Source: Adiantum capillus-veneris (taxonomy: Eukaryota; Streptophyta; Polypodiopsida; Polypodiales; Pteridaceae). Taken from it: a DNA stretch of 64,000 nucleotides. Position numbers and translations under genes: made by a program. The stretch spans positions 33,043,969-33,107,968 of the forward strand of contig CM043942.1 of NCBI GenBank assembly GCA_014529385.2, read 5' to 3'. The notes below the pieces were generated by a model that saw only the letters and a list, made by a program, of their open reading frames with translations, was not told where the DNA came from and ran no database searches. Below, in pieces: positions 21,159-32,196 of the stretch; position 1 is the stretch's first letter; every line of letters starts with the position of its first letter.

Positions 21159-21336
21159 AACCTCATATTAATAGTAAAATCGATGACATGTATAATGATA
21201 CTAGATTTGTATAATAATGAACTAACTTCAAAACATGGTCCATTTACTTCTAGAACTTTCAACATGAAGTATTTCTAACTAGTTTCCATATTTTTTTTCT
21301 AGCAATGGTACTGACATTTATTGTTTGGTTTAAAAG

Positions 21337-21340
<4 letters not shown>

Positions 21341-21376
<36 letters not shown>

Positions 21377-21455
21377 GAAGAACTCTCTGCAACAGTCCGA
21401 CACACGGACTGTTGCAGAGAGCTCTTCTGAGAGAGAGAGAGAGAGAGAGAGAGTC
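21341..21455. repeat. Long near-perfect palindrome flanked by (CT)n and (GA)n
   Basis: Arms 21376-21399 and 21405-21428 are complementary over 24 nt with one mismatch, around a 5-nt loop (ACACA). The stem continues through CT repeats on the left (21341-21374) and GA repeats on the right (21429-21453), with one unpaired T. Confidence 0.95.
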
Positions 21456-21748
21456 TGAGAGAGGATGTGTAATATGTAGGCAATGAATGCACCATTTCTT
21501 CTATATGCACTGAAACTACAAGCATGCGTGTACAAGCATGACTTCAATTTTGAAATGTTCGATGGCAGAAGCTCTAGCACAATGAAGTTGATGTAACTGG
21601 TAGAAAAAATCCCAGAAAGACTCTGTCTCTTTAAGGTAATTACCTAATTCCTGCAAAGAATGTAAACTTTGTGATTATATTCTAAAGACAAAACTCCTGA
21701 CATTCCTGTATTCTAGGACATCCTAGAAGCATGTAGAAAATTTCATAC

Positions 21749-22067
21749 TCCATTGTGTTGCAACAACTAACATCCTCAAAGTCTCTATCTTTGGAAGCTC
21801 AAAACCAAGGGCCTTTCCTTCGTCCACAAAGCACCTTAGTTCAGTCAACAAGCAATTCATTCCTGCAATGATCTTTAAGTTCACCTCCTCTACTGCCACC
21901 TCAAGGTGAAATTGGCTGATCAAATCAGATCCTTGAAGAGAATGCTTTGCATAGTTTATTAGTTCTACATCCTCCTTCTTCCAAGACTCGATATTATTGA
22001 AGACATCACTCAAGAGCCTCCTTTCAGGCAGGTTGACCTTAAAATTGTGTGATTGGTTAATCAGGTC
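21749..22067 (-). CDS. PLU-1-like exon of a KDM5/JARID1-type histone demethylase
   Basis: Minus strand. A strong acceptor (CTGCTCTGCAG) precedes GAC at 22067, and a GTATGA donor follows 21749, giving a 319-nt exon with no internal stop. The peptide is helical. It holds the repeating pattern seen in PLU-1 domains: LPERRLLSDVFNNIESWKKE, then about 50 residues later FVDEGKALGFELPKIETL followed by a Trp. KDM5-type enzymes remove methyl groups from H3K4 in the nucleus; this region lies C-terminal to the catalytic JmjC domain. The JmjC, PHD and ARID parts are not visible. It could be an exon of a gene with very long introns, or a captured fragment. Confidence 0.5.
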
Positions 22068-22441
22068 CTGCAGAGCAGATGGTTGAAGAAGTGAAGACTT
22101 GCACAAACATCACTTGATAAGGCTAAGTAAAAAGAAGAATTTACTTATTGACCTATAGAGCATGAAGATTTAGTGTTGCATCAGTATGTGGTCAAGCATG
22201 ATAAATGAATGGCTAAACATGATGCAAGAATGCTTGTGCTAGTTGCATCAACTCCAGATTTATGCCAACCCAGCCAGATAAATTTGCATAGATCTTACTT
22301 GAATCCCTGAAAGTATAACCTTTTCATTAGATCAATCGTTGAGTGCACAAACTGCCAGCTGCACAAAATTTGAGATGCAAACCAAATTATTCATCTTGGG
22401 AGGGGATCTTCTTCTTACCAGGATATGGGGGAAGAAAAGAC

Positions 22442-22645
<204 letters not shown>

Positions 22646-22859
22646 CCATCTCCAGATCCTGCTCCCTCTGTCTCAACTTGTGGGAGCTGAAGCTGTGGAG
22701 GAGGCAAAAGTCTTCAAGCATGAGGAGAGAGCATAGTTTGAGAAGTGAAGCTGTGGGAGGTCTTCATTGCATATCACATTGCAGGGAGTGCCGTAACCGA
22801 TCAATGCCCATTGCCCGCTAATTGGACAAGCCATCGCCAGGCTTCTCTCTCTCTCTCCC

Positions 22860-23852
22860 ATATAGGACGATAGTGTTCTTAGTGATTGGGGTTGGTTGTT
22901 CATAGATTGTAAAGATCCTTGGTCTCCCCAATATGATTGCATTTTTAGATTCATTTGAGATCCAACCTCAAATTCCTCTATCGGTGGAAGAAACATTCCT
23001 ATTCCGTCACTGATCTGATTTATCCGTTTGCTTAGCTCACTAGCTTCATTTGCCTCTATGACTTGTTTCCATAGTTTGTCAAGACCCTCTATTTCTTTAC
23101 AATCCTCTGGTATAGCTAAGTGAAATCCCTTGGAAGAGTTATCCGTGGTAATCAATACTATCCTCGATTCTAGTTCTGGGCCTTGGAGATTTGGTTTGTG
23201 CTCATGACTAGCATCTAGTCCTATATGTTCCTAGTTTGGCGGGATTATTGGTGTTGGTGGAACGAGGGCCATATCCTCAGGTTTTCCAATTGGTGGTGCC
23301 AACAAAGTTTGGGTTGTTTGAATCATTTTTTGACACATTTCAAGCCTTTGCTTTTCAAGTTCTACGTAGGGATATGTCATCCACCTTTGCTCTCGGGTTT
23401 GGTTGTTTTTGAGTCGTGCTTCATAAGCTTTGAGGAGGGCATCTAATGGCTTGTTGACTTTTTTTGCTAGTATGGATCCTCTCGAACTAACGCTCTTGGG
23501 GTTTTTGACTAGGTCTAGCACTTGAATCACCCCAAGGTTTCCCTTTTCTTTGTTTGCTTCACCTTCGAGTTTTCTCAGTTTTTCCTTGGTTGGTTTCAGC
23601 TTGTCTGCTAAGGAAGTTTGTTCATGTTCCTTCCTAGCTTTCCTAGCTTTCGATATGTTTCGCTAAATTTTTCGCTCAATGCTAGGTGCATCGGTGGAAT
23701 TTTATTCTTCAATGATGGGTTCATCCACCACTTTTTGAGCTTGGGATCTCGTGATTACTTGGATTGGTATCACAACTTCGTTTTCTAACCCACTGCTAGA
23801 TGGTATTGTCTCTAGTATATTTGACATTACTTTTGCTCCTTTGTTTGGGTTC
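22860..23852 (-). pseudogene. 3' part of the gag-type polyprotein
   Basis: Minus strand. After VITRSQAQK (about 23740) two stops occur, then a charged, coiled-coil-like stretch (ARKEHEQTSLADKLKPTKEK). Open frames follow with ARLKNNQTREQRWMTYPYVE (23530-23231) and FHLAIPEDCKEIEGLDKLWK (23155 to about 22860). I do not recognise a domain. Sequence below about 22860 runs into a CT tract and the PLU-1-like region, so the element is truncated or ends there. Confidence 0.45.
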
Positions 23853-23857
23853 TTTGG

Positions 23858-24116
23858 TGTTACCATATACATGTGGTAGTGATGTGTGTGAACACATCAC
23901 TACCACATGTGTGATGTGTGTGAACACACTAGGACCGCCGGGGCATTTTTTCCCTCTTTAGGAGGTTTTCCCCCCCGAGCATTGTATATATGCCCATCAC
24001 TCTAGGGCTATCTATCTTTCCATTGCACACTAAGTAATACACTCTCTATTGTGTGCCTTGAGCTTCCTTCGTCTTCTCCAAGCTGTGTGCGTTTCTCTAC
24101 AACCCTAATTCCAACA
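23858..24116 (+). repeat. 5' LTR with 32-bp fold-back insertion
   Basis: Starts TGTTACC, ends CCAACA. Compared with the 3' LTR it carries 32 extra bases (23896-23927). The first 15 are the reverse complement of the sequence just upstream and the last 17 repeat GTGATGTGTGTGAACAC. Confidence 0.95.
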
Positions 24117-24118
24117 AT

Positions 24119-24130
24119 TGGTATCAGAGC
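24119..24130 (+). other. Primer-binding site (iMet)
   Basis: Exact TGGTATCAGAGC two bases after the LTR end. Confidence 0.95.
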
Positions 24131-24481
24131 AGGTTGCGTCCTCCCGGGCTTAGTCGCCAGCTGCTTCAGCACACGCCTGCTCACTTTCTTCGATTTCAGT
24201 GAGCTTTGGCGAGCGTTCGTCACAGGTTAAAAAATATTTTGGAAAAGCTCGTAGAGTTTAGTCTGCTCAGATTTTTTATTCGGGCTCATTTCGGCCTCCG
24301 TTTCCACTACAGGCAGTACTGCATAGGCTATTTCGTCATTTTGTGCCAAATTTTTGTCAGTGCCAATTTCTGCATAACAGGTGCCTTATAGTCTTCTACA
24401 GTTTGTGCTATATAGCATGTGTTATTCCCAATTCGTTTCTCCTATTTTCCGGCAGTTTTCACATGAGGTGCAACATTTACC

Positions 24482-25452
24482 ATGGCTGACAACAACAACA
24501 CATATGTGTTCAAGATGTTTGCTGCTGAGGACAAGTTGGATGGGGACAACTACCCTATGTGGGCTTATATGATGCAACATGTGCTTGTGTCAAAGGGCGT
24601 CTGGAACATTGTGCAGGGCATTGATGTACGTCCTGGTTCTGAGGATATAGGCGATGTTGAGGATGTTGCAGGTCTTGCTGCAAGGATTGCTGCTGTTAGA
24701 GTTGTTTTGCCTACGGTAGAACAAGCTCATTGGGATGTGAAGGATGCGCAGGCTCATGCATTGATTGCGTTGTCTGTGAAGCGCACCCTCACATCCGTTC
24801 AACAAAATCTGCAAAAAAGGCTTGGGATATTTTGGCTGGTCTTTATGCAAGTCGCAATGAGGCTAAAATTGCTTTGCTGCGTAAAGAGCTAATGTCGAAG
24901 ATTATGCATGAGGAAGATGACATGGACACTTTCCTTGCTAGTGTCAAGGATATCAATGAGCAACTTATTTCTACAGGTGAAGTCATTTCAGACAGTTCCC
25001 TTGTGCAGACTGCTCTTGATGCCTTACCATATTCCTACTAGACTTTTGCTAGTACTTGGAGACTGATGACCCAAGGAAATCCTGAAGTTGTCAAGTTTGA
25101 TGCATTATGCACATTGCTGTTACAAGAGTCACTTTCTAGAAAAAACAGGATTAAGCAGCGTGCAGTTGAAAGGGCTTTTATTGCTTCTCAAAGAAAGGGT
25201 GGTAACAGTAATGCAGCAACTTCTTATGGTTCTGCTGTGAGTGGCAAAAATTCTGTTCCTAATGCTTCTGCTGGCAGCAATTCATCTGGAAATTTTGGTG
25301 ATAAGGGCAAAAAGAAGATGTGTTGCCATTATTGTAAATCTAATGATCACTTGATCAAGTCGTGTTCTAAGTTGAAGGCCAAAGAGGCTAAGAAGAAAGA
25401 GTGGTGGTTCCACTGCAAATGCTGGTTCCACTACAAATGCAGCCATTGTTGA
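24482..25452 (+). pseudogene. Copia gag
   Basis: ATG at 24482. KLDGDNYPMWAYMMQHVL is the conserved start of copia gag. A frameshift near 24790 moves the frame, which then reads AKKAWDILAGLYASRNEAK. A TAG at 25039-25041 interrupts LDALPYSY-TFAS, where Gln is expected. A CCHC knuckle CHYCKSNDHLIKSC (about 25324-25365) would bind RNA. A further frameshift lies after the knuckle, before protease. Gag would assemble the cytoplasmic particle in which reverse transcription occurs. Confidence 0.92.
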
Positions 25453-25546
25453 GTCTTCTGTAAAAAGAGATTGTAATGCTGATGTTGATGTAGAATGGGC
25501 TTTTAGCACAGAGTGCACTTACAATCCTGCTGTCCATGATGCATGC

Positions 25547-25843
25547 TTGTCAGTTGTTGCTGCAGATTCACATGTGTGGTATTTCGATAGTGGTGCTACA
25601 AAGCACATTACCTCACATTGTGAATTGTTCACCTATCTCGAGTCTGTCCCTCATGGGAATTCAGTCACTTGTGCCAACAATGTCTCTTATCCAATTCAGG
25701 GAGTTGGAAAGATTATGCTTACTGCTGCTAATGGCAGTTCCTTCACACTTGTTGATGCACTTTATGTACCTGGGATCAAGAAGAATCTCTTGTCTATATC
25801 CGCACTTGCTAGACTTGGGGCTTGTGGTCAAATTTGTGGATGA
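25547..25843 (+). pseudogene. Copia aspartic protease
   Basis: WYFDSGATKHIT (about 25577-25612) contains the catalytic Asp in DSGA. ALYVPGIKKNLLSISALA marks the end of the domain. A frameshift near 25820 separates it from the GAG-pre-integrase part. The active site itself is intact. Confidence 0.92.
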
Positions 25844-26700
25844 TAGATGTACAGTTCATGATCTCAGTTTTGGTGATGAAATTGTTGCATCTGGCCTTTT
25901 GTGCCGTGGGTTGTATAAGCTCACATTGTATGACAAGTGTGGACAAAATTTTGCAAATGCTGTTGCAGATTCAAGGGCTATTTCAGATGCAAAACTTTGG
26001 CATGCACGTTTTGGTCATCTGAATTTTGCCAGTTTGCTGCGTTTGCAGAAATCTGATATGGTTGCTTCTTTGCCACCTCTTGAAGCACCTGTCAAACATG
26101 TTTGTGAAGGCTGTATTTTGGGTAAGATGCAGCGTTCTAAGTTTCCAAAGGATGGTTCAGTTAGGGCCACATGCAGGTTGCATCTTGTGCATAGTGATGT
26201 TTGTGGGCCCATGCAAACTCCGTCCTTGTGCAATTACCTTTATTTCGCGACTTTCATTGATGATTACTCCAGGCATGCATAGGTATTTCCGCTTAAAGCG
26301 AAGTCTGAAGTTTTTATGTGCTTCAAACAATTTCTGGCTATGGTTGAAAATGTCTCGAAATGTACTATGGGCACCCTCCGTTCCGATCGAGCAGGGGAGT
26401 ATATGTCTCCAGAATTCAATGCATTTCTGGCTAGTCGTGGGATAACACACCAATGTACAATCCCTTATACACCTCAACAAAATGGTGTTGCTGAGAGGAA
26501 AAACAGGTCACTTACGGAAATGGCACGATGTATGGTCAAAAGTCAAGCTTTGCCACATTCTTTTTGGCTTGAGCCATCATGTGTGCCACTTACGTACTAA
26601 ACAGGTCCCTACAAAAGCTTTGCAGTCTATTACTCCATATGAAGCATGGCATGATGAAAGCCTTCTATTGAGCACATGCATGTTTTTGGCTGTTTGGCAT
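25820..26700 (+). pseudogene. Copia integrase
   Basis: The zinc finger is seen as LWHARFGHLNF...CEGCILGKM. The catalytic triad can be traced: Asp in LVHSDVCGPM, Asp in GTLRSDRAGEY, Glu in NGVAERKNRS. A TAG at 26280-26282 stands where Trp is expected. Frameshifts occur near 26300 and 26575. The protein would insert the cDNA into nuclear DNA. Confidence 0.92.
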
Positions 26701-27962
26701 ATGCTTTGGTGCCACAAACACAGCGCAGAAAATATGATGATAAGGCTGTCAAATGTATTTTTGTTGGTTATAGTGCTGAAAGCAAAGGTTACAAGTTGTA
26801 TCATCCGCAAAAAAAACGTATTTTGGTTTCATGGGATGTAGTGTTTGTGGAAGATTCTATTCAGCCCTTGCTGTCATGTACTAGAGACAGTAATGTAAGC
26901 TCACAGGACATTTATGACACTTTGTTGCCTCTCTTCAGTGGTGGAAATACGAATGTAAGTTCCAATGAGGCAAATGTACAGCCTATAGGGGTTTATGAAA
27001 ATGTTATAGATCATCCTATTTCTGATGCAGATGTACATGATGTACTTGATGAGGAAAGGGTTGAAAATGAGCAGACTAGAGGTATGCCAAAATGGCTGGT
27101 GCACACTTTGCGTGATAGTAAATTGGATGCACCTTTGTCTAGTCGTACTCATTCAGGCTCTCACCATGCATCTTATGCATCAGATTGTTATGCTTTGGCT
27201 GTGTCTAGCTTACATGATGCTGAGGAACCTCTGTCTTTTGATGAAGCACATAATTCAGAAAATTGGATGGCTGCCATGCAATCAGAATATGATGCACTTA
27301 TAGAAAATGACACATGGAATTTATGTGATTTGCCTCCTGGCAAAAAGGCCATTGGCACGAAGTGGGTTTACAAGTTGAAATGCAAGTCGGATGGTGAGAT
27401 CGATCGCCATAAGGCTCGACTTGTTGCAAAGGATTATGCATAGCAAAAAGGCATAGATTATGAAGAGACTTTTGCTCCCACTTGTCGTATGACTATTGTG
27501 CGTTTTCTATGTGCATTGGCAGCTCATTTTGGTTGGGATGTACATCAATCTGACATTGTCAGTGCTTTCTTGAATGGTGACATATTTGAGGAAGTTTATG
27601 TAACGTAGCCTCGCGGTTTTGTCATAAAAGGACAAGAGGACAAAGTGTGCAGATGTGAGAAGGCTTTGTATGGGTTGAAGCAATCTCCTCGTGCTTGGCA
27701 TGAGAAAGTTGACACTCATTTGGTCAAACAAGGCTTTCGTAATAGTCCAACAGCAAGCACATTGTATGTAAAGCATGAGGGTGATGTACTTCTCATTGTG
27801 GTTCTTTATGTCGATGATTTGCTGATCACTGGATCAAATGAGAGACATATTGCTGAATTTAAGGCTGATTTGAATGCTACTTTCAAGATGAAAGATTTGG
27901 GGTTGTTGCATCATTACTTGGGTATACAGTTTAAGCAGTGTGATGGTGGTATTGCTATGTAA
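26676..27962 (+). pseudogene. Copia integrase C-terminus and reverse transcriptase
   Basis: HVFGCLAYALVPQTQRRKYD and FVGYSAESKGYKLYHP are the integrase C-terminal module; a variable linker follows. Reverse transcriptase begins at NWMAAMQSEYDALIENDTW and contains GTKWVYKLK, KARLVAKDYA, VHQSDIVSAFLNGD (first catalytic Asp region), ALYGLKQSPRAW and LYVDDLLITGS (YVDD box, about 27809-27820). TAG stops at 27441-27443 and 27606-27608 each replace a conserved Gln. A short deletion near 27958 removes about ten residues between GGIAM and FGLEECKP. Confidence 0.94.
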
Positions 27963-28712
27963 GTTTGGACTTGAGGAATGCAAACCTATTGCCACTCCCA
28001 TGGAAATAGGTTTGAAGTTGAGTCTACATGATGCTGGCGATCCTGTTGATGTCACTCTTTACCAAATTGCTATTGGGTGCCTCATTTATGTATGCAACAC
28101 GAGGCCAGATATTCAATTTGCAGTCTCACAGGTCAGCAGATTTATGCATAGCCCAGGGTCTAAGCATTGGCAAGTTGTCAAGAGGATTTTCCGCTACCTT
28201 AGTGGCACTTTACATCTTGGCTTGTTTTATCCCAAGGGGGAATCATTGCCACCAGACTTACATGCTTTTTCGGACTCAGATTCGGCTGGTTGTTTTGACA
28301 CGTGAGTGTCCACAAGTGGTTTCTGTTTCATGCTTGGTACTTCATGTATATCATGGTTGAGCAAGAAGCAACCTACTATGGCCACTTCCAGTTGTGAGGC
28401 TGAGTACAGGGCAGTCTTCACAGCTACGGTTGAGTGTGTATGGCTAGATGCCTTATGGCTGATTTGGGTGTTGGACAGAACACTGCCAACACTATCTACA
28501 CTGACAGCCAGAGCGCATTGGCAGTTGCCAGGAACCCAGTTTTTCATGCTCGCACAAAGCACATTGAGGTGCATTACCACTATGTCAGGGAGAGGCTCTC
28601 AGCAGGAGAGATCAGCTTGGCTTATGTGCCAACACAGGACAACCTTGTAGATCTTTTCACAAAGGCATTGTCTCGTGAGAAAGCTTTGGGCTTACTCCCC
28701 TTTGTGGATTGA
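27963..28712 (+). pseudogene. Copia RT end and RNase H
   Basis: RPDIQFAVSQVSRFMHSPG then FSDSDSAGCFDT, where a TGA (28303-28305) replaces the usual Arg of D(T/R)RSTSG. SCEAEYRAVF and, after a frameshift near 28450, YTDSQSALAVARNPVFHAR and KHIEVHYHYVRE follow. RNase H acidic residues are visible. The C-terminus ends at TGA 28710-28712. Confidence 0.94.
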
Positions 28713-28775
28713 TCATGTCCTTAGGGCATGGCACTTCCCTTTACTCATGTGCCAGCTCTCGTTCACCGCATCACT

Positions 28776-28785
28776 CTAGGGGGGA
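28776..28785 (+). other. Copia polypurine tract
   Basis: AGGGGGGA just before TTTGTTACC, i.e. immediately upstream of the 3' LTR. Confidence 0.85.
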
Positions 28786-28787
28786 TT

Positions 28788-29014
28788 TGTTACCATATAC
28801 ATGTGGTAGCGATGTGTGTGAACACCCTAGGACCGCCGGGGCATTTTTTCCCTCTTTAGGAGGTTTTTTCCCCTGAGCATTGTATATACGCCCATCACTC
28901 TAGGGCTATCTATCTTTCCATTGCAAACTAAGTAATACACTCTCTATTGTGTGCCTTGAGCTTCCTTCGTCTTCTCCAAGCTGTGTGCGTTTCTCTGCAA
29001 CCCTAATTCCAACA
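28788..29014 (+). repeat. 3' LTR of copia element
   Basis: 227 bp, TGTTACC...CCAACA, followed by TTTGG, the right copy of the target duplication. Confidence 0.96.
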
Positions 29015-29019
29015 TTTGG

Positions 29020-29720
29020 GAAATCGGATATCAAATGAGTGGTTCCATACTCTTGGCAATATGCATTTACCCTAATGATTTTTTTGTGAGGGTAGTCTCT
29101 CATCAAGTGGTCTCCACCACATTTATAGCACGGTCCCTTGGGTGTTGATGTGTTCTTTGAGCAGCCCTCTGTTGATAAGCAAGTCTTGATATTGCTAATC
29201 CTCTGTTTTCTATAAACATCAATGTGCATTCATCCAAGTTGTATCTTCCTTCTCTTGTAACATGCGTAGCAGTTGGTGGTCCAAATGATCTAATCATGCC
29301 CCATGGTTTCAATGCTTTCAATTCTTTAGGTGGATAGTATCTTGCTTTTGGCATATACCCACTAGGCTCTTCCTAATATGCTGAGATTGGCACTAAGGCT
29401 TGCTCCTCATGTTCTTCTACTGCTGATGTGTATCTGACTCCTACTGGTATTGTCCCTGGCAGTGGGGGTTGTTGTCCCAAGGTCGATTGTGGTCTTTCAA
29501 CTCCTACTGGCCCTGTAAGAATCCTTGTTGTATATCTAGGCACTAGTGGAGCTTGTGCTGGGGCTACTTGGGCTTGTGGAGCATATTGGCATTCCTTTAT
29601 GTATCCCTTGTTGTAATAGCACTCCTTGGTTGCATGATTTGTCCATCTTTGCTCTATCGCACAACACTTTGGTTGCGTGGCATGCGGTTCAGTAAATGGA
29701 TTGATCCTCTTGAGCACTTC
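29020..29720 (-). pseudogene. CCHC zinc-knuckle region of the gag-type element
   Basis: Minus strand. Three knuckle-like motifs can be traced: CAIEQRWTNHATKEC near 29650; PCYKCGGDHLMRDYP near 29100, with the last Cys as Tyr; and AYCQEYGTTHLISDFP at about 29020-29065, with two Cys lost. A Pro-rich linker separates the first from the other two. Repeated CCHC knuckles bind packaged RNA. The loss of Cys in each suggests decay. Confidence 0.6.
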
Positions 29721-29743
29721 TTCAATGAGTTTCTCTTGGTTTA

Positions 29744-30180
29744 TTAGAGATTTCGATTTTTGTACTGACTTGCCAAATTTGGAGCCACTAGGTTGTGATG
29801 GGAATCATCATCAAAATCCTTGTATTCTCCCTCCTTATAGACAACACAATTATCTACCAAGTAGATCGCTTCCTTCGTCAACTCATTCAATGTAGGGCTC
29901 TTTTTCATGTGCAGGTCTTTCTGGAGATTTGTGTTCCTCAATCCTTGGATAAAAATGAGCATTACCCTTGATAAAGTCAACAATTCTTCTACTGGGTAGA
30001 ACTTCACGTATCTCTTCAGCTTTAAGGAGGCTGCTTTTCGTATGGAATCTCCTTCGTTCTGCTTGAATTTGTGGATTTGTGAGATGGTGTTGTGGGCTAT
30101 TTCTCTTTGAGAAAATTCCTTGATAAACTCGTCAAACACCTCCTCTATTGATTGAAATCTCTCCGTTCAATAGAATCAAA
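29744..30180 (-). pseudogene. Retrotransposon gag core domain
   Basis: Minus strand. FDEFIKEFSQREIAHNTISQ and MLIFIQGLRNTNLQKDLHMK with a Leu-rich helical pattern fit the gypsy-type retrotransposon gag domain. Frameshifts occur at both ends. It is continuous in direction with the knuckles downstream. Confidence 0.6.
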
Positions 30181-31600
30181 CCAGGTGGCGGCATCCTCCT
30201 CTAGAGTTAGTCCAAAATCTGCGAACTACGTGGAAAATTCTAGGAATTCTTTAGCTCTAATGATGCGTACAAATTCCCTCGGATCCCTATTTCTGGAATA
30301 TTTCTTGTTAACCCATTTTAGACTTGAGATGGTCTGATCCTGCGGTGATCCATCAATCTAAGCATATGATCCTCCTTTCTGAGCTCTTTCTAGCCTAGGA
30401 TAAGGCGTGTGTTCTTCACTTAAGGGTGATCCTAATCCATAATTCTTGGTAGGTCTAGCAGGTGGTCGTTCCTCTACTCGAACCCTTTCTTCTCGTTCTC
30501 GGTGTGGGCTTTAGTCCTGGTAGGATTTGACGTTCGTGTTCTACTCTCATCTTGGTATTGCTGATGGAGTGGTGGTATTGGTGGTACTGCTAGCCCTGAC
30601 ATGGATTGATATCCACACCCTTTTACGTTCATATATGGTGTTGCAAATTGCTCGAGCCATGTTTGAAATGATAGTGGTGTGGTTTGCGAGTTATGAGGGT
30701 TGGGCAATGGTTGTCTATTTGGTTGCGATGTGGTGTCATAATCATCGGAGAAGGTATTGGTAGATTTACTAGGGGTTTCTATGGGCTTTTGCTTCTCTTT
30801 AGAAGCATGTGCCAATAGTTATGGCGTTATCACTCTCCCTACATCTTCTGGGTGAATTGACTTTTATTCTCGTCGGTACTTATCGACAAAAAGGATATGG
30901 GTTCTAGTTGTAGAATCATATGAAAACAAGTACAGAACTTTGTCTTTGCTTAATTCATTCACCTAAGGTTCCATACAATGGTAGTAAGAGGTGACTCTTC
31001 CCTCTCCGTGCTCGTAAATCCCAATATTTTCACGAATTGTAGCAACTCTCACTACTCTCTTGTCATGAATGTAGAAGGCTCTAGGAAGGGTGAGTTTAGG
31101 AGGCAATTCTTGGGTCTCCATAACCATCTTCCCTATTGCTACAACGTTGTCCCCATACTGATTGTAATTTTTTGGGTCTTTGACAATGAAGTAGTGACTT
31201 CCCACCTCATTGCAAAATCTATCACCATCGTCGTTTACCATGATTACTGTGAATATTTTCGTCGACCGTTCTTTAATACAGATGCATTGACGTCTTTGAA
31301 CATACAGATACACTAGGGCTTCATGGGCATTTGTTCCTTTTAGGAAGACTGTCGTGTATTTTGGTATGGCTAAGGATTTTTGGTAGGTGCTACCCCCCAT
31401 GCTCCTTTGCTGTTGGAAACCTCCAAGTTGTTGGTTTGCCGTCCACTCATACGATTTGTCGGAAGTGGTGTCAATATCACTTCCCCGTTCTATGATGGGT
31501 GCTAAGGGTCTATCTTGTCTTGGTTTACACTCTCCTTTGCTGACACTAGACTCCCTTGGTCCGTTGTTACTCTATCGTCTCTTAGAAGATACCTGCTCGA
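30181..31600 (-). pseudogene. N-terminal part of gag-type polyprotein, unrecognised
   Basis: Minus strand. An open frame at 31400-30963 (ATG at 31400, though the frame is open further upstream) contains SHYFIVKDPKNYNQYGDN and a Cys/His-containing end. After stops, 30815-30474 is rich in Ser, Pro and Gln. Several stops lie between 30470 and 30180. I do not recognise a domain. Confidence 0.4.
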
Positions 31601-31690
31601 TCTTAAATTCGTGAAAAAAGAAGACAAGTACACTCTTGCAAAAGCCCAACCTCTTACCTGTGAGGTTAGCTAACTTTTGGTGCAACTTTT

Positions 31691-31703
31691 GCCTTTGATA
31701 CCC
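31691..31703 (-). other. Primer-binding-site-like motif
   Basis: Minus strand GGGTATCAAAGGC, resembling TGGTATCAGAGC, directly after a sequence ending ...TTATCCA. It would prime the gag-type element running to lower coordinates. Confidence 0.45.
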
Positions 31704-32114
31704 TGGATAACTGTATACACAAGATCAAGCACTTTTCCTCTTGGCCTATTGAGTGATTAGTCCAAATTTCTCTCAATCTCGACTACAATTCAAAATTTTG
31801 CTAATATCCTTACATTGGTCTTAGAGACTACATTCTGATCGTTATTGCTCAAAATTTTTGCTGACAATCCTTATTCACATAGTCGGAATTTGAATAGGAT
31901 TATTTGGGATTTAATTTTCATGATCATTTCTCAACTTGGTTGATTGCAATTGCTAATCCAAAGTAGTGTAGACTAACTAAAAACTTTAAAAATTGAATTG
32001 ATATATAGGTCAAAAGACTTGTAACAACACAATAAATGCAACCAATTATTGAACAAAACATCAACCTACTCAACATCTACAGCTATGGATGACTTGTCCA
32101 TGACTAAGAAAGAA

Positions 32115-32195
<81 letters not shown>
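32115..32195. repeat. Poly-G homopolymer, 81 bases
   Basis: 81 consecutive G residues in the given sequence; the true length may differ because such runs are hard to sequence. Confidence 0.95.

Positions 32196-32196
<1 letters not shown>

Larger units (their letters stand above)
23858..29014 (+). mobile_element. Ty1/copia retrotransposon, 5157 bp, structurally complete
   Basis: LTRs at 23858-24116 and 28788-29014, TSD TTTGG on both sides (23853-23857, 29015-29019), perfect iMet primer site, polypurine tract, and the order gag-PR-IN-RT-RH. Outside one 32-bp insertion the LTRs differ at 8 of 227 positions (my count). The coding region has five point-mutation stops, several frameshifts and one short deletion. 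The small LTRs and gag without extra domains resemble the Ale/Retrofit group (inference). Confidence 0.96.
22860..31703 (-). mobile_element. Gag-type LTR retroelement, pol not found, interrupted by a copia insertion
   Basis: Minus strand. From the primer-like site (31691-31703) toward lower coordinates there is a long, mostly open region with an N-terminal part, a retrotransposon gag domain and CCHC-like knuckles. It is interrupted at 23853-29019 by a copia element with its TTTGG duplication. The reading frame continues across the insertion (ISDFPN on one side, KGAKVMSNIL on the other), showing the copia landed inside its coding region. An ITRSQAQK motif, often seen between gypsy gag and protease, follows. 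No protease, RT or integrase was recognised down to 22860. No 3' LTR was identified. Confidence 0.6.

Noticed and set aside
23880-23940. Short direct and inverted repeats considered as a CRISPR-like or regulatory array
   Set aside because: They lie inside a copia LTR and are fully explained by one 32-bp fold-back insertion.
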